15,216 nt of DNA from Chitinophagaceae bacterium (GCA_025924755.1 JAICHT010000052.1:1-15216); one strand, 5' to 3'; counted from the stretch's first letter, positions 6,893-15,174 are shown. Numbers and translations are program-made. Notes: generated from the letters alone by a model not told the origin.

Positions 6893-7287
6893 AATTTTTT
6901 TATTTGATCGGAATGATTCAATTTAATATCCATTAAGGTCGCAATAGATATAGCCCGTTGTTTGGCCAAAGTGGCTTTGGAGCCTTCAAAAAGTTCATCG
7001 ACCGTGCCTGTAAACAGTTTTAGCCAGCGGTCTAAATGCACTTTTTTAATAGGCGATATGCTATGAATATGCGCATGAATATCCATTACATTTTTGCGGT
7101 AGCCTTTTGCATTTAAAAGTACGGATTCCCAGAAATCAGTTATAACAGGCAAATGTTGTTCTAAATTCAAAGGCACCACTTCGATAAAAAAACGGCTGAT
7201 GAGATCGTCTTCAAATGCTTTTTTGTAAAACATAGCTAGCATATGCTCCAGGTCTTCCCTTGTTTCTATGTCTTTTTTTTCATCCAT
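6889..7287 (-). CDS. Group III truncated hemoglobin
   Basis: A 132-residue heme globin that best fits group III (class P) truncated hemoglobins. Compared from memory with the Campylobacter jejuni Ctb protein, the key positions are kept: Tyr at B10 (Y21 in MFYKKAF), His at E7 (H45 in LEQHLPVITDFWESVLL), proximal heme-ligand His at F8 (H71 in VMDIHAHI) and Trp at G8 (W88 in DRWLKLF). These proteins bind O2 or NO and are linked to nitrosative or low-oxygen physiology; the role here is inferred. The ATG shares one base with the dtd stop (TAATG), and the stop overlaps the MazG-like start by four bases, so it is wedged into one coupled transcript. A cytosolic, complete protein. Confidence 0.93.
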   Translation of the reverse strand: MDEKKDIETREDLEHMLAMFYKKAFEDDLISRFFIEVVPLNLEQHLPVITDFWESVLLNAKGYRKNVMDIHAHIHSISPIKKVHLDRWLKLFTGTVDELFEGSKATLAKQRAISIATLMDIKLNHSDQIKKL

Positions 7288-7739
7288 TACTCTTTATTTT
7301 TTGTATCTATTACTATGGTTACCGGGCCGTCGTTCAATAGCTGCACCTGCATATCGGCACCAAATATTCCCGTTTCAATTTTGTTGCCTAAATCCTGCTC
7401 CAGCCGCTCCATCATTTTTTGATATACCGGTATGGCTTTGTCGCTTTTGCTGGCTTTAATATAACTGGGCCGCGCACCTTTTTTAGTACTGGCGTGCAAG
7501 GTAAACTGGCTTACCAACAATATGCCGCCGTTAATTTCTTTTACCGACCGGTTCATTACGCCGGCTTCGTCGTTAAAAATCCTCAGGTTTATTATCTTAT
7601 TGCTTAACCATATGATATCTTCATCGCCATCGGCATCTTCAATACCTAAGAGTACCAGCAAGCCGGTTGCTATTTGTCCGGCTATTTTTCCATCAATGGT
7701 TACGCTGGCGTTTGAAACCCGTTGTATTACTGTACGCAT
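7287..7739 (-). CDS. dtd: D-aminoacyl-tRNA deacylase (Dtd)
   Basis: A 150-residue enzyme that removes D-amino acids (and glycine mischarged on tRNA-Ala) from tRNAs. Hallmarks: the MRTVIQRVSNASVTIDG start, the SQFTL motif at 77-81, the GARPSY segment at 88-93, and the NDGPVT motif at 136-141 (NxGPxT), which with the SQFTL region lines the active site at the dimer interface. I chose ATG at 7739 because family members begin M-R-x-V-x-Q-R-V. The frame is open to another ATG at 7763 that would add eight residues (MENLLLTH) and would read through one arm of the inverted repeat. It is the first gene of the minus-strand run and is divergent from arfB. Confidence 0.96.
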   Translation of the reverse strand: MRTVIQRVSNASVTIDGKIAGQIATGLLVLLGIEDADGDEDIIWLSNKIINLRIFNDEAGVMNRSVKEINGGILLVSQFTLHASTKKGARPSYIKASKSDKAIPVYQKMMERLEQDLGNKIETGIFGADMQVQLLNDGPVTIVIDTKNKE

Positions 7740-7744
7740 ATGAG

Positions 7745-7800
7745 TTAAAAGTAAATTTTCCAAATAGGTGCTACTGCAAAGAACTTATTTTTACTTTTAA
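7745..7800. promoter_or_regulatory. Perfect 11-bp inverted repeat between dtd and arfB
   Basis: In the 68-base gap between the divergent dtd and arfB genes, TTAAAAGTAAA (7745-7755) and its exact complement TTTACTTTTAA (7790-7800) face each other across 34 bases. As a result both genes have TTTACTTTTAA just before the start codon, 5 bases before the dtd ATG and 7 before the arfB ATG. This may be a symmetric promoter/leader element, A/T-rich translation-start context, or paired operator halves. No exact TAnnTTTG box is visible for either gene (closest: TATTTTTA at 7786-7793). Confidence 0.5.
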
Positions 7801-7807
7801 TTTGAGT

Positions 7808-8209
7808 ATGGATGTTTCATCAGAAATAAAATTACAAACAACCCGCAGTGGCGGCAAGGGCGGCCAAAATGTAAACAAAGTAGAAACGGCTGTAATGGCT
7901 TTCTTCGATATAGAAGCTTCCGCCATATTGTTGGGTACGCAAAAGCAAACCATTTTTCAAAAGTTGGCCAACCGCATCAATGCGGAAGGGCAGCTTTTTG
8001 TAAAAGCACAAACGCACCGCACCCAATTGGAAAATAAATCGGAAGCCATTGAAAAAATAAATGAATTGCTTACGGAGGCGTTGAAAAAGAAAAAGTTTCG
8101 CATTGCTACCAAACCTTCAAAACAGGCAAAAGAAAAACGGTTAACTAAAAAGAAACGGTCATCGGATATCAAATTAAACCGCAAAAAAATGAAGTCAACC
8201 GACTTTTAA
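7808..8209 (+). CDS. arfB: ArfB/YaeJ-type alternative release factor
   Basis: A 133-residue peptidyl-tRNA hydrolase with a class I release-factor domain but no codon-recognition domain. The catalytic GGQ lies at residues 18-20 within RSGGKGGQNVNKVET, the family consensus. The C-terminal part is very basic (KKKKFRIATKPSKQAKEKR at about 93-111, then more K/R), as in ArfB tails that enter the empty mRNA channel of stalled ribosomes. It rescues non-stop ribosomes. ATG at 7808 is preferred; the frame is open upstream to 7667, but that part overlaps the dtd gene on the other strand and looks non-coding. Length is close to E. coli ArfB (140). Confidence 0.93.
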   Translation: MDVSSEIKLQTTRSGGKGGQNVNKVETAVMAFFDIEASAILLGTQKQTIFQKLANRINAEGQLFVKAQTHRTQLENKSEAIEKINELLTEALKKKKFRIATKPSKQAKEKRLTKKKRSSDIKLNRKKMKSTDF

Positions 8210-8229
8210 CAGGCTTGTAAACTCCATCG

Positions 8230-8261
8230 TTAGTTTTAATAACAGGTTCACATTATTTTTG
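8230..8261 (+). promoter_or_regulatory. Candidate Bacteroidota promoter for the flippase gene
   Basis: TATTTTTG at 8254-8261 is an exact match to the Bacteroidota -7 consensus TAnnTTTG. Twenty bases upstream lies TTAG (8230-8233), one base off the -33 TTTG box. The start codon at 8278 would give a leader of only about 10 bases. No start-site data; A/T-rich DNA makes chance matches common. Confidence 0.35.
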
Positions 8262-8277
8262 TTGAAATTGATGCAGC

Positions 8278-9792
8278 TTGAGTGGTATTAAAAGTTTAGC
8301 CGGACAGACCCTGTGGTATGGATTAAGCTCTATTGCAGCCCGCTTTCTTAATTATTTACTGACGCCTTACCTTACCGCTATATTGAGCGGCGTAGCTTAT
8401 GGCGAGATGAGTTTGGTATATGCTGCCATTCCGTTTTTGAATATCATTTTCACATACGGGCTGGAGACCGCTTACTTCCGCTATGCCAATACCAAAGAAC
8501 AGCAAAAGGAAGTATATAATACGGCCACGGTTTCGCTTATATTCAGTACCATATTGCTTACTACTTTAATGGTAATTTTTAATAAGCCTATTGCGCAGTT
8601 AATTGGTATCGAACATCATCCTGAATTCATTACCTGGAGTGCCTTTATCATTGGCTTTGATGCCTTGTCCACCCTTGCTTTTGCCAAGCTTCGCTTTGAT
8701 GGGCGGCCGGTAAAATTTGCCAGTATCCAGATTGCAGGCATTGTAATCAATATAGTGCTTACCGTATTCTTTTTATCCGTTTGCCCAAAAATCCAGCATA
8801 ACCATCCCAACAGCTTTATTGGCATTTTCTTCAACCCGAACAATGCGGTCGGGTATATTATTATTGCGAACCTTGTAAAGTCCATTATTGTTTTCCTGTT
8901 ATTATCCAAAGAGTTCTTTTCTTTCCGCTGGAAGTTTGACAGCCAGTTGTGGAAGCAGATTATTATTTATTCTTCGCCTATAATATTGGCGGGCTTTGCC
9001 GGGATGATCAATGAAACGTTTGACCGGATTATGCTGCGCTGGTGGTCCTCAGCGCCTACCGAAAATGCGGCGCTTTTTGAAGTAGGCGTGTACAGTGCCT
9101 GTTACAAACTGTCCATATTGATTACCTTATTTATACAAGCGTTCCGCATGGGTGCCGAGCCTTTCTTTTTTAAGCAGGCGCAGTCCGAACGGCCGCAAAG
9201 AGTATATGCACGGGTAATGAAATTTTTTGTAATTACCATCTGCTTTATGTTTTTGGTAGTAGCGCTATTTTTAGATACCTGGAAGATTTTAATTCAAAAC
9301 CCGGCGCAATGGCAAGGCTTAAAAGTGGTGCCGATATTGTTGCTGGCTAATATGTTTTTGGGCATTTATTACAACCTGTCCATATGGTATAAGCTTACGA
9401 ACAAAACGCTATCTGGTGCCTGGATAACCGTTATCGGCGCCGCTATCACGCTGGTCATTAATTATTTGTTTATACCCCGGTACAGCTACCTGGCGTGTGC
9501 ATGGGCTACTTTCTTCTGCTATGGTACCATGATGGTGGTTTCGTACGTCTGGGGACAAAAACATTACCGTATTCCATATCCCACCAAAAAGCTGGTGGCT
9601 TACCTGATTATTTGCGTAGCTATGTTTGGGGCCTATGTATTTTTTGAAAGATTGAACCTGGGCATATGGGCAAACCGCGGACTGGCCATACTACTCATTT
9701 CCCTGTTTGGATTAATGATTATTAATGTGGAGAAAAACGAATTTCAGCGGATGCCTTATATCGGTAAATATTTTATGCCCAAAGCCGCTTAA
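8278..9792 (+). CDS. Polysaccharide flippase-like (MOP/Wzx superfamily) membrane protein
   Basis: A 504-residue integral membrane protein of the MATE/MOP flippase superfamily (oligosaccharide flippase/polysaccharide biosynthesis type). It starts SGIKSLAGQTLWYGLSSIAA, where the amphipathic first helix and 'GQTLWYGLSSI..R' are typical, and carries about 12-14 membrane helices spread along its length. The charged cytoplasmic loops (for example KEQQKEVYNTATVS near 78-90) and the FDRIMLRWW segment (about 248-256) also fit. Likely role: moving lipid-linked sugars across the inner membrane for envelope polysaccharide or LPS. The substrate is unknown, and no sugar transferases lie nearby. The start is TTG at 8278; there is no in-frame ATG before the first helix, and the nearby ATG at 8271 is in another frame. 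The stop overlaps that of the convergent hydrolase gene. Confidence 0.9.
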   Translation: MSGIKSLAGQTLWYGLSSIAARFLNYLLTPYLTAILSGVAYGEMSLVYAAIPFLNIIFTYGLETAYFRYANTKEQQKEVYNTATVSLIFSTILLTTLMVIFNKPIAQLIGIEHHPEFITWSAFIIGFDALSTLAFAKLRFDGRPVKFASIQIAGIVINIVLTVFFLSVCPKIQHNHPNSFIGIFFNPNNAVGYIIIANLVKSIIVFLLLSKEFFSFRWKFDSQLWKQIIIYSSPIILAGFAGMINETFDRIMLRWWSSAPTENAALFEVGVYSACYKLSILITLFIQAFRMGAEPFFFKQAQSERPQRVYARVMKFFVITICFMFLVVALFLDTWKILIQNPAQWQGLKVVPILLLANMFLGIYYNLSIWYKLTNKTLSGAWITVIGAAITLVINYLFIPRYSYLACAWATFFCYGTMMVVSYVWGQKHYRIPYPTKKLVAYLIICVAMFGAYVFFERLNLGIWANRGLAILLISLFGLMIINVEKNEFQRMPYIGKYFMPKAA

Positions 9793-10433
9793 AGCATATT
9801 TACAAACGGATTGGTTTTAATTTCATCGCCAATAGTGGTAGTAGCGCCATGGCCGGGATAAACAATTACATCTTCGGGCAGGGTGTATAATTTTGTTTTG
9901 ATGCTTTCTGCCAGTAAGGTAAAATCGCCGCCGGGCAGATCGGTTCTTCCTACGCTTTTATTAAACAATACATCTCCTGATATAATAAACTTTCCGGCTT
10001 TATTGTAATATGCAATATGGCCCGGGGAATGACCGGGAACAAACAATACTTCTAATACACCGTCGCCCAATAATATAGTATCACCTTCGGCTAAAAACTT
10101 TAATTCGCCGTCATAATTGTCGAAAGGCATTTGCCACATTTGCCCGGAGGCAGGCCCATATTCCAATACGGGTTGTTCCGATTTATGCAAATGCAAAACA
10201 AGGCCATATGCTTTTTGAATAAAGCGGTTTCCAAAAATATGATCGAGGTGGCAATGCGTATTAAGTAAGTAAAGTGGTTTAAGATGGTTGCGGGTAATAA
10301 AATCTTTGAGTTGCTGTTCTTCGGAGGCAAAATAACAGCCGGGGTCTATAATACAGCAGTCTCCTTTTTCGTTATATACAATGTAGGTGTTTTCCTGAAC
10401 TGGATTAAAGGTAAAGGTCTGAACGTTTAACAT
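9789..10433 (-). CDS. Metallo-beta-lactamase-fold hydrolase (glyoxalase II-like)
   Basis: A 214-residue MBL-fold enzyme with the full two-metal site: HCHLDH at 60-65 (H60, H62, D64, H65), H135 (FVPGHSPGH), D154 (ISGDVLF) and H195 (VYPGHG). The VGRTDLPGGD segment (161-170) is typical of the YcbL/glyoxalase II-like subgroup, which cleaves thioesters such as S-lactoylglutathione or related substrates. At 214 residues it lacks the long C-terminal substrate domain of classical GloB, so the natural substrate is open. Start ATG at 10433, divergent from the 1155-residue gene across 81 bases in which no strong promoter match is seen. Its stop overlaps the flippase stop by four bases on the opposite strand. 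Confidence 0.94.
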   Translation of the reverse strand: MLNVQTFTFNPVQENTYIVYNEKGDCCIIDPGCYFASEEQQLKDFITRNHLKPLYLLNTHCHLDHIFGNRFIQKAYGLVLHLHKSEQPVLEYGPASGQMWQMPFDNYDGELKFLAEGDTILLGDGVLEVLFVPGHSPGHIAYYNKAGKFIISGDVLFNKSVGRTDLPGGDFTLLAESIKTKLYTLPEDVIVYPGHGATTTIGDEIKTNPFVNML

Positions 10434-10514
10434 ACTGGCTTTTTCGTATTTTTAGATACAAATTCAGATTCAAAAATTACACCCGTTTTTCTTACCCGAA
10501 CACTACCACTATAT

Positions 10515-13500
10515 ATGAATAAGATTTTTAGCAGGTTAGCAGGGCTTAGTTTGGTTCTTTTTACCTTATGCATAACTACTGAGGCGCAAGTCAATGCCGT
10601 AGAATTTGGCAAAAACCGGGTGCAATATCAAAAGTTCAACTGGAAGTATTATCAAACCCAAAACTTTAATACGTATTTCAGCCAAAACGGTTTGGAACTG
10701 GGCAAATATGTAGCCCAGGTAGCAGAGGCCGAGTTACCCTCTTTGGAAGAATTTGTAGAATATGGTTTGCAGCGTCGCGCCAATGTAGTGGTGTATAATA
10801 ATTTTGATGAGATGCAGCAATCCAATATTGGCCTGGGTATTGACTGGCAGCAAACCGGTGGCGTTACGCGGCTGGTAAATAATAAAATGGTAGTGTATTT
10901 TGATGCCAACCGTAATAACCTTCGCCTGCAGGTGCGCCAGGGCATAGCGCAGGTGTTGGTGCAAAATGTGTTGTTTGGTGATGACCTTGGAGAGATGGCC
11001 GCCAACCAAACCCTGCTGGATTTACCCAAATGGTTAACCGATGGCTATGTTGATTATGCAGCGGAAACCTGGAGCACCAGCCTCGATGATCAATTAAAAA
11101 GTGCGTTGCTTAGCGGCGATTATAACAACTTTTACCAGTTTGCTTTTGCCAAGCCTTTATTGGCCGGCCATGCTTTCTGGTATTATGTCGGTAACAAATA
11201 CGGCCGCAGCAAAACCACCTACATGCTGTACCTCTCCCGCATTTACCGCAATTTAAATACGGCGTCGCAGCGCATTGCTAAAAAGAAGTTTAAAGATGTT
11301 CTACAGGATTTTATGACCGAGGAAAGCCAGATTTATTATAAAGATATCCGCGGTCGCCGCATTACACCCAAAGGCCAATTAGCGGTAACGGAAGAAATTG
11401 GTAAGAAAGATTTTATCCGTTTTAATGCCAATCCCAATGCCCGCAGTTTTACCTATGCAGTTGCCGAATTTAAAGGCGGCAAATACAGTGTGGTGCTGCA
11501 CGAAAATTTTGTGAACCGTAAAGTGTTATTGGAGTACGGCACCCGCAGCAAGCAGGAAGAGATCAATCCCAATTATCCCATATTGGCATGGGATGGTAAA
11601 GGCACCCGCCTGGCCTGTATTTATAATAAAGAAGGCAAAGTGCGGTTGTTTGTATATGACGCTTTTAACCGCATAAAAACAGTAAAAGACCAGCTAATGC
11701 CAATGTTCAGCCAGGTTCAGGATATGAAGTATATGCTGGATGCCAACACCCTTATATTAAGTGCGGTGCGCAGCGGGCAGACCGACATTTTTGTATATAA
11801 GATTGACAAAGGCACCTACACTCAAATTACCAATGATGTGTACGATGATCTGGATCCGCAGTTTGTAGCGTTTCCTAATAAAACCGGTATTATTTTTTCC
11901 AGCAACCGGCCTTCGGCAAATGCAGTAAGTAACGATACGGCTATGCCCTCGCAGCATTTCAATATCTTTTTAGTAGATAACTGGAACCAGTCTGACTTTA
12001 AGCAGATATCACAGCTTACCAATGTAAAGTTTGGAAATGCCCGATATCCTTCTCAGTACAATACCACGCATTTTACATTTGTAAGTGATGAAAGTGGCAT
12101 CAATAACCGCTATGCCGGATTTTTTAAAACCGAAAGAGCCGGACTGGATACGCTGGTATTTGTAGGGGATGAGGTATTGCGCAACCCGCCTCCCGCCGAA
12201 GTGGATAGCTTGTTAAAAGAATGGAATAAGACCGATATTGATTCGGTAGGATATGTTTCTATCACCAACGATTCAGCCTATGTATTTCCATTAACCAATT
12301 ACCAAAGTGGTTTGCTGGAAACCAGGACGGCCGGTGATAATAGCTTGGTTAGTGAAGTATCCCGCCAGGGCGATTATAAATTTTTATACCGGTTACGGGT
12401 AGACGAAAATACATTGCGCCGCCGCAATGTTACAGATAAGCCTACCGAATATATGAAGCGGCTCATGGAGCAGGATCGCGTAGCCAATGGACGTACCTCG
12501 CCTTTGCAACCGGTACAAACCGATACTGCAAAAAACCAGGGCAACTTTTTTGAAAATGAGTTTAATAACGAAAATTCTGATTCTGCATCGCGGCTGGGGA
12601 AAGTGTATAATGCCGAAGAAAGATCTGCTGAAGTGCCTATGATAAAAAAGGCCAAATTGTTTGAATACCGGCCACCCAAGTTCTTTAGCGATTATGTAGT
12701 AGCCGGTGCTAATAATACGGTGCTTGCTATCAACAAATATCAACCATATGCCGGGGGCACAGGGCCTATTGATCCATCAAACGGCAGCCAGATCAATGGC
12801 ATGCTGCGCATGGGTACGGCCGATTTATTTGAAGATTATAAAGTATCGGGCGGTGTGCGGATTGCTCCTAATTTAAAAGACAATGACATCTTATTTGAAT
12901 TCAGCAATTTGCGCAAACGTTTCGATTGGGGCTTTACCTATTACAGAAGCAGTACGGAAGATTATATTGATACGGTATTGCACCGCTCCACCAGTGTTAC
13001 GCAAGCACAATTGCCCTATGTAAAAAAGTTCTCTAATTATTACCTGGCCCGTTTGCGCTATGCTATTGACCGCGTAAGGAGTTTACGTGTTACCGTGGGC
13101 CCACGGTTTGACCGGGATATTTTTACGCCACTTTCTGACCCAAGCGGAAACTTTTTAGGAGCGCTGAAACAACCCGACCGTAAGGAAACCTATGGGCAGG
13201 TAAGCCTGGAATATGTGTACGATAATACCATCAGTCCCACTATGAATATCTGGAACGGGTTGCGATGGAAAACATATGTAGACTGGTTTACAAAGTTGAA
13301 TAATGTAAGTACTACGGATGGACGCTTTTTATTTAATGCCGGTTTTGATGCCCGGTATTATGTACCCATTTACCGCAATGTAATATGGGCCTTGCGCGGC
13401 GCAGGCGATTTTTCCTGGGGCAGCCAAAAGGTTATTTATTATTTAGGTGGTGTAGACGGCTGGTTGAAATTCGGATCTAACCAAAAATATAACCAAACAA

Positions 13501-13982
13501 CCGGTCAGTTTAAAGGCTACCGTTATTTTGAGGAAAACAATACTCCTTCACCCGATGCTACCTACGCATACCAGGCATTAGCGGTTAACCTGCGGGGCTA
13601 TAAGCAAAATGTGGCTAATGGTAATAATAATATAGTAATTAATAGTGAGATACGGATGCCTGTATTTAGCACGTTGCTGAACCGGCCTATAAATAATGCT
13701 TTTATACGAAACTTTCAGTTGGTGCAATTTATTGATTTAGGAGATGCCTGGAACGGTGGCTATAACAAACTGTCCCGCCCTTCGGTTACTTACAGCGAAG
13801 CACAAAACCCTGTAAGCGTATTAATAAAGGCAGGTGGTATTGGCCCGCTGGCAGGTGGTTATGGCTTTGGAGCCCGAAGCACCTTATTGGGTTATTTTTT
13901 ACGCTTTGATGTAGCCTGGCAGATGAATGGTTTCTTCAGGGGTAAGCCACAAACCTATTTAGCCTTGGGGCTGGATTTTTAA
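10515..13982 (+). CDS. Secreted peptidase-like / TolB-like propeller / outer-membrane barrel protein
   Basis: A 1155-residue exported protein with a signal peptide (1-24, ending TEA-Q). Residues about 40-280 resemble a gluzincin (peptidase MA-like) domain, but the HExxH helix appears as RQGIAQ (141-146) and the usual 'P.WL.EG' third-ligand motif as PKWLTDGYVDY (171-181), so it is probably catalytically dead. Residues about 295-540 hold TolB/WD40-like (PD40) repeats, e.g. YTQITNDVYDDLDPQF with FSSNRPS after it. A polar linker (about 540-715) contains coiled segments. Residues about 760-1155 are beta-rich with alternating aromatics and end in GLDF, the aromatic C-terminus of outer-membrane barrels; the shape fits an Omp85/BamA-like surface-antigen barrel. 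Likely location: outer membrane, with the first domains in the periplasm. Function unknown. It stands alone, followed by a two-way terminator. The domain calls are pattern-based. Confidence 0.85.
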   Translation: MNKIFSRLAGLSLVLFTLCITTEAQVNAVEFGKNRVQYQKFNWKYYQTQNFNTYFSQNGLELGKYVAQVAEAELPSLEEFVEYGLQRRANVVVYNNFDEMQQSNIGLGIDWQQTGGVTRLVNNKMVVYFDANRNNLRLQVRQGIAQVLVQNVLFGDDLGEMAANQTLLDLPKWLTDGYVDYAAETWSTSLDDQLKSALLSGDYNNFYQFAFAKPLLAGHAFWYYVGNKYGRSKTTYMLYLSRIYRNLNTASQRIAKKKFKDVLQDFMTEESQIYYKDIRGRRITPKGQLAVTEEIGKKDFIRFNANPNARSFTYAVAEFKGGKYSVVLHENFVNRKVLLEYGTRSKQEEINPNYPILAWDGKGTRLACIYNKEGKVRLFVYDAFNRIKTVKDQLMPMFSQVQDMKYMLDANTLILSAVRSGQTDIFVYKIDKGTYTQITNDVYDDLDPQFVAFPNKTGIIFSSNRPSANAVSNDTAMPSQHFNIFLVDNWNQSDFKQISQLTNVKFGNARYPSQYNTTHFTFVSDESGINNRYAGFFKTERAGLDTLVFVGDEVLRNPPPAEVDSLLKEWNKTDIDSVGYVSITNDSAYVFPLTNYQSGLLETRTAGDNSLVSEVSRQGDYKFLYRLRVDENTLRRRNVTDKPTEYMKRLMEQDRVANGRTSPLQPVQTDTAKNQGNFFENEFNNENSDSASRLGKVYNAEERSAEVPMIKKAKLFEYRPPKFFSDYVVAGANNTVLAINKYQPYAGGTGPIDPSNGSQINGMLRMGTADLFEDYKVSGGVRIAPNLKDNDILFEFSNLRKRFDWGFTYYRSSTEDYIDTVLHRSTSVTQAQLPYVKKFSNYYLARLRYAIDRVRSLRVTVGPRFDRDIFTPLSDPSGNFLGALKQPDRKETYGQVSLEYVYDNTISPTMNIWNGLRWKTYVDWFTKLNNVSTTDGRFLFNAGFDARYYVPIYRNVIWALRGAGDFSWGSQKVIYYLGGVDGWLKFGSNQKYNQTTGQFKGYRYFEENNTPSPDATYAYQALAVNLRGYKQNVANGNNNIVINSEIRMPVFSTLLNRPINNAFIRNFQLVQFIDLGDAWNGGYNKLSRPSVTYSEAQNPVSVLIKAGGIGPLAGGYGFGARSTLLGYFLRFDVAWQMNGFFRGKPQTYLALGLDF

Positions 13983-14000
13983 ATCATAAATATCACAATA

Positions 14001-14033
14001 GCAAAAAGGGGGAGCGGTGGCTTCCCTTTTTGC
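14001..14033. terminator. Bidirectional rho-independent terminator
   Basis: A 10-bp perfect stem, GCAAAAAGGG (14001-14010) with CCCTTTTTGC (14024-14033), has a 13-base loop that can add a few more pairs. It lies between the convergent 1155-residue gene (stop at 13982) and the DUF1361 gene (stop at 14035). The A5/T5 tract in the arms gives a run of T on the 3' side in either direction, so it can end both transcripts. Confidence 0.75.
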
Positions 14034-14034
14034 A

Positions 14035-14721
14035 TTATAAAGTTTTACTTAATCGTTTTAAAGTAATGTATAACAACGTCATTAATACAGAAAAGCATGC
14101 AATCATACTCCAGTCAAACCGGTAGCGCAGCGGATGAATTAGTAAGCTTATCATATCATTCGCCAGGCTGAAGGGATTACTGATGACATCCCAACTATTA
14201 AAACGTAAATACCTTCCTAAATAAATGCCAAACGCATTCAGCAGCATCACCGGGTACACAAACAGCAATTCCCATTTCAGTTGAAATTGTTGCTCTATTA
14301 CTTTTTCTATATGCCGTACAGATGCGATGCCTAACAGTAATCCATTCCATGCAAAAGAAAAGATGAGTGCCAGGTCAAACCAATAGGGAACGGCCACCGT
14401 TTCTTTTAAATGAAATAAATCGGTAATCATGTAAAAGGAGTTTGGGATAAATAATAACCAGATACTTACCTGCAATGCAAACTTCAAACTGCTCCTCGCC
14501 CAAAGAATACGTTTGTATGCAAAAACGGATATAGCGTAAGGGAGGTAAGCCAAAAATAAATTCCATATAAAAGATGTAAACAGTAAATTCTTTGTATAAA
14601 CTACCCGTATGCAAACCATTGCAATGCTAAAAAGGCACGACAATAACAGGATGCGGTCCAGTTCGCTTCGCTTGAAGTAAAACCATTGTATAAAAGCGTT
14701 CTGATTAAGTGTTTTTATCAT
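14035..14721 (-). CDS. DUF1361 domain membrane protein
   Basis: A 228-residue integral membrane protein matching DUF1361. Visible signatures are FLAYLPYAIS at about 56-65, WLLFIPNSFYMITDLFHL at 88-105, FSFAWNGLLLGIASV at about 121-135 and LGRYLRFNSWDVI at 168-180. About six or seven helices alternate with short loops; the N-terminus (1-22) is polar and cytoplasmic. The family has no known function. The ATG at 14721 overlaps the dgkA stop by four bases (ATGA), so it is probably co-translated with the lipid kinase. This suggests, without proof, a role in membrane lipid or envelope upkeep. It ends 2 bases before the shared terminator. Confidence 0.9.
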   Translation of the reverse strand: MIKTLNQNAFIQWFYFKRSELDRILLLSCLFSIAMVCIRVVYTKNLLFTSFIWNLFLAYLPYAISVFAYKRILWARSSLKFALQVSIWLLFIPNSFYMITDLFHLKETVAVPYWFDLALIFSFAWNGLLLGIASVRHIEKVIEQQFQLKWELLFVYPVMLLNAFGIYLGRYLRFNSWDVISNPFSLANDMISLLIHPLRYRFDWSMIACFSVLMTLLYITLKRLSKTL

Positions 14722-15098
14722 TTTAAAAAAAGTTTAGGTACAAATAAGAGGCAGCCTACAATAACTGCAACAACTGCCATTATTAAAACAGCCGCCGCCG
14801 CCAGGTCTTTAATCAATTTTATTTGAGGATGTTTCTCATGGCTTATGAAGTCCATCGTTTTTTCTATGCAGGTATTGAAAATTTCGGTTATCCATACCAG
14901 TGATATAGTAATGATAAGCACCAGGTATTCAAGCCTGCTTAAGTTGCACAAAATGCCTGACGCTATAGCCACAATCGTTACTACCAAATGAATACGGGCG
15001 TTATGTTCGGTTCTTAATAAAGACCGTATACCAGACCACGCATATGCAAAGCTTTTTGCCCTGGCCTGCCAGGAAAATTTTATTTCATCGTTGGGCAT
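14718..15098 (-). CDS. dgkA: Diacylglycerol kinase-type lipid kinase
   Basis: A 126-residue trimeric-type membrane kinase of the DgkA/undecaprenol kinase family, which phosphorylates diacylglycerol or undecaprenol with ATP. Motifs: RSFAYAW-like N-terminus (SFAYAWSGIRSLLRTEHNAR at about 16-35, including E31 and N33), the catalytic-site helix EIFNTCIEKTMDF at 72-84 with E72 and E79, and IKDLAAAAVL at 96-105. Three membrane helices lie at about 36-52, 56-71 and 99-120. In Bacteroidota and Gram-positives this single-domain form often acts on undecaprenol; sequence alone cannot decide here. ATG at 15098; upstream are 76 bases shared with a possible divergent gene. Confidence 0.94.
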   Translation of the reverse strand: MPNDEIKFSWQARAKSFAYAWSGIRSLLRTEHNARIHLVVTIVAIASGILCNLSRLEYLVLIITISLVWITEIFNTCIEKTMDFISHEKHPQIKLIKDLAAAAVLIMAVVAVIVGCLLFVPKLFLK

Positions 15099-15174
15099 GT
15101 TAAAGAATTAAGCCAATAATTTACAGCTTTCCAGGATTATATTGGTTTTGTAAAAGCATATTGCACAAGTCGTC

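Noticed and set aside
10434..10514. Promoters in the divergent gap between the MBL hydrolase and the 1155-residue gene
   Set aside because: Near matches such as TATTTTTA exist, but none combines a full TAnnTTTG with a spaced TTTG box; A/T-rich DNA yields these by chance.
12374..12743. Minus-strand frames of 100 and 116 codons inside the 1155-residue gene
   Set aside because: Shadows of a clearly coding plus strand; no start context and no motif.
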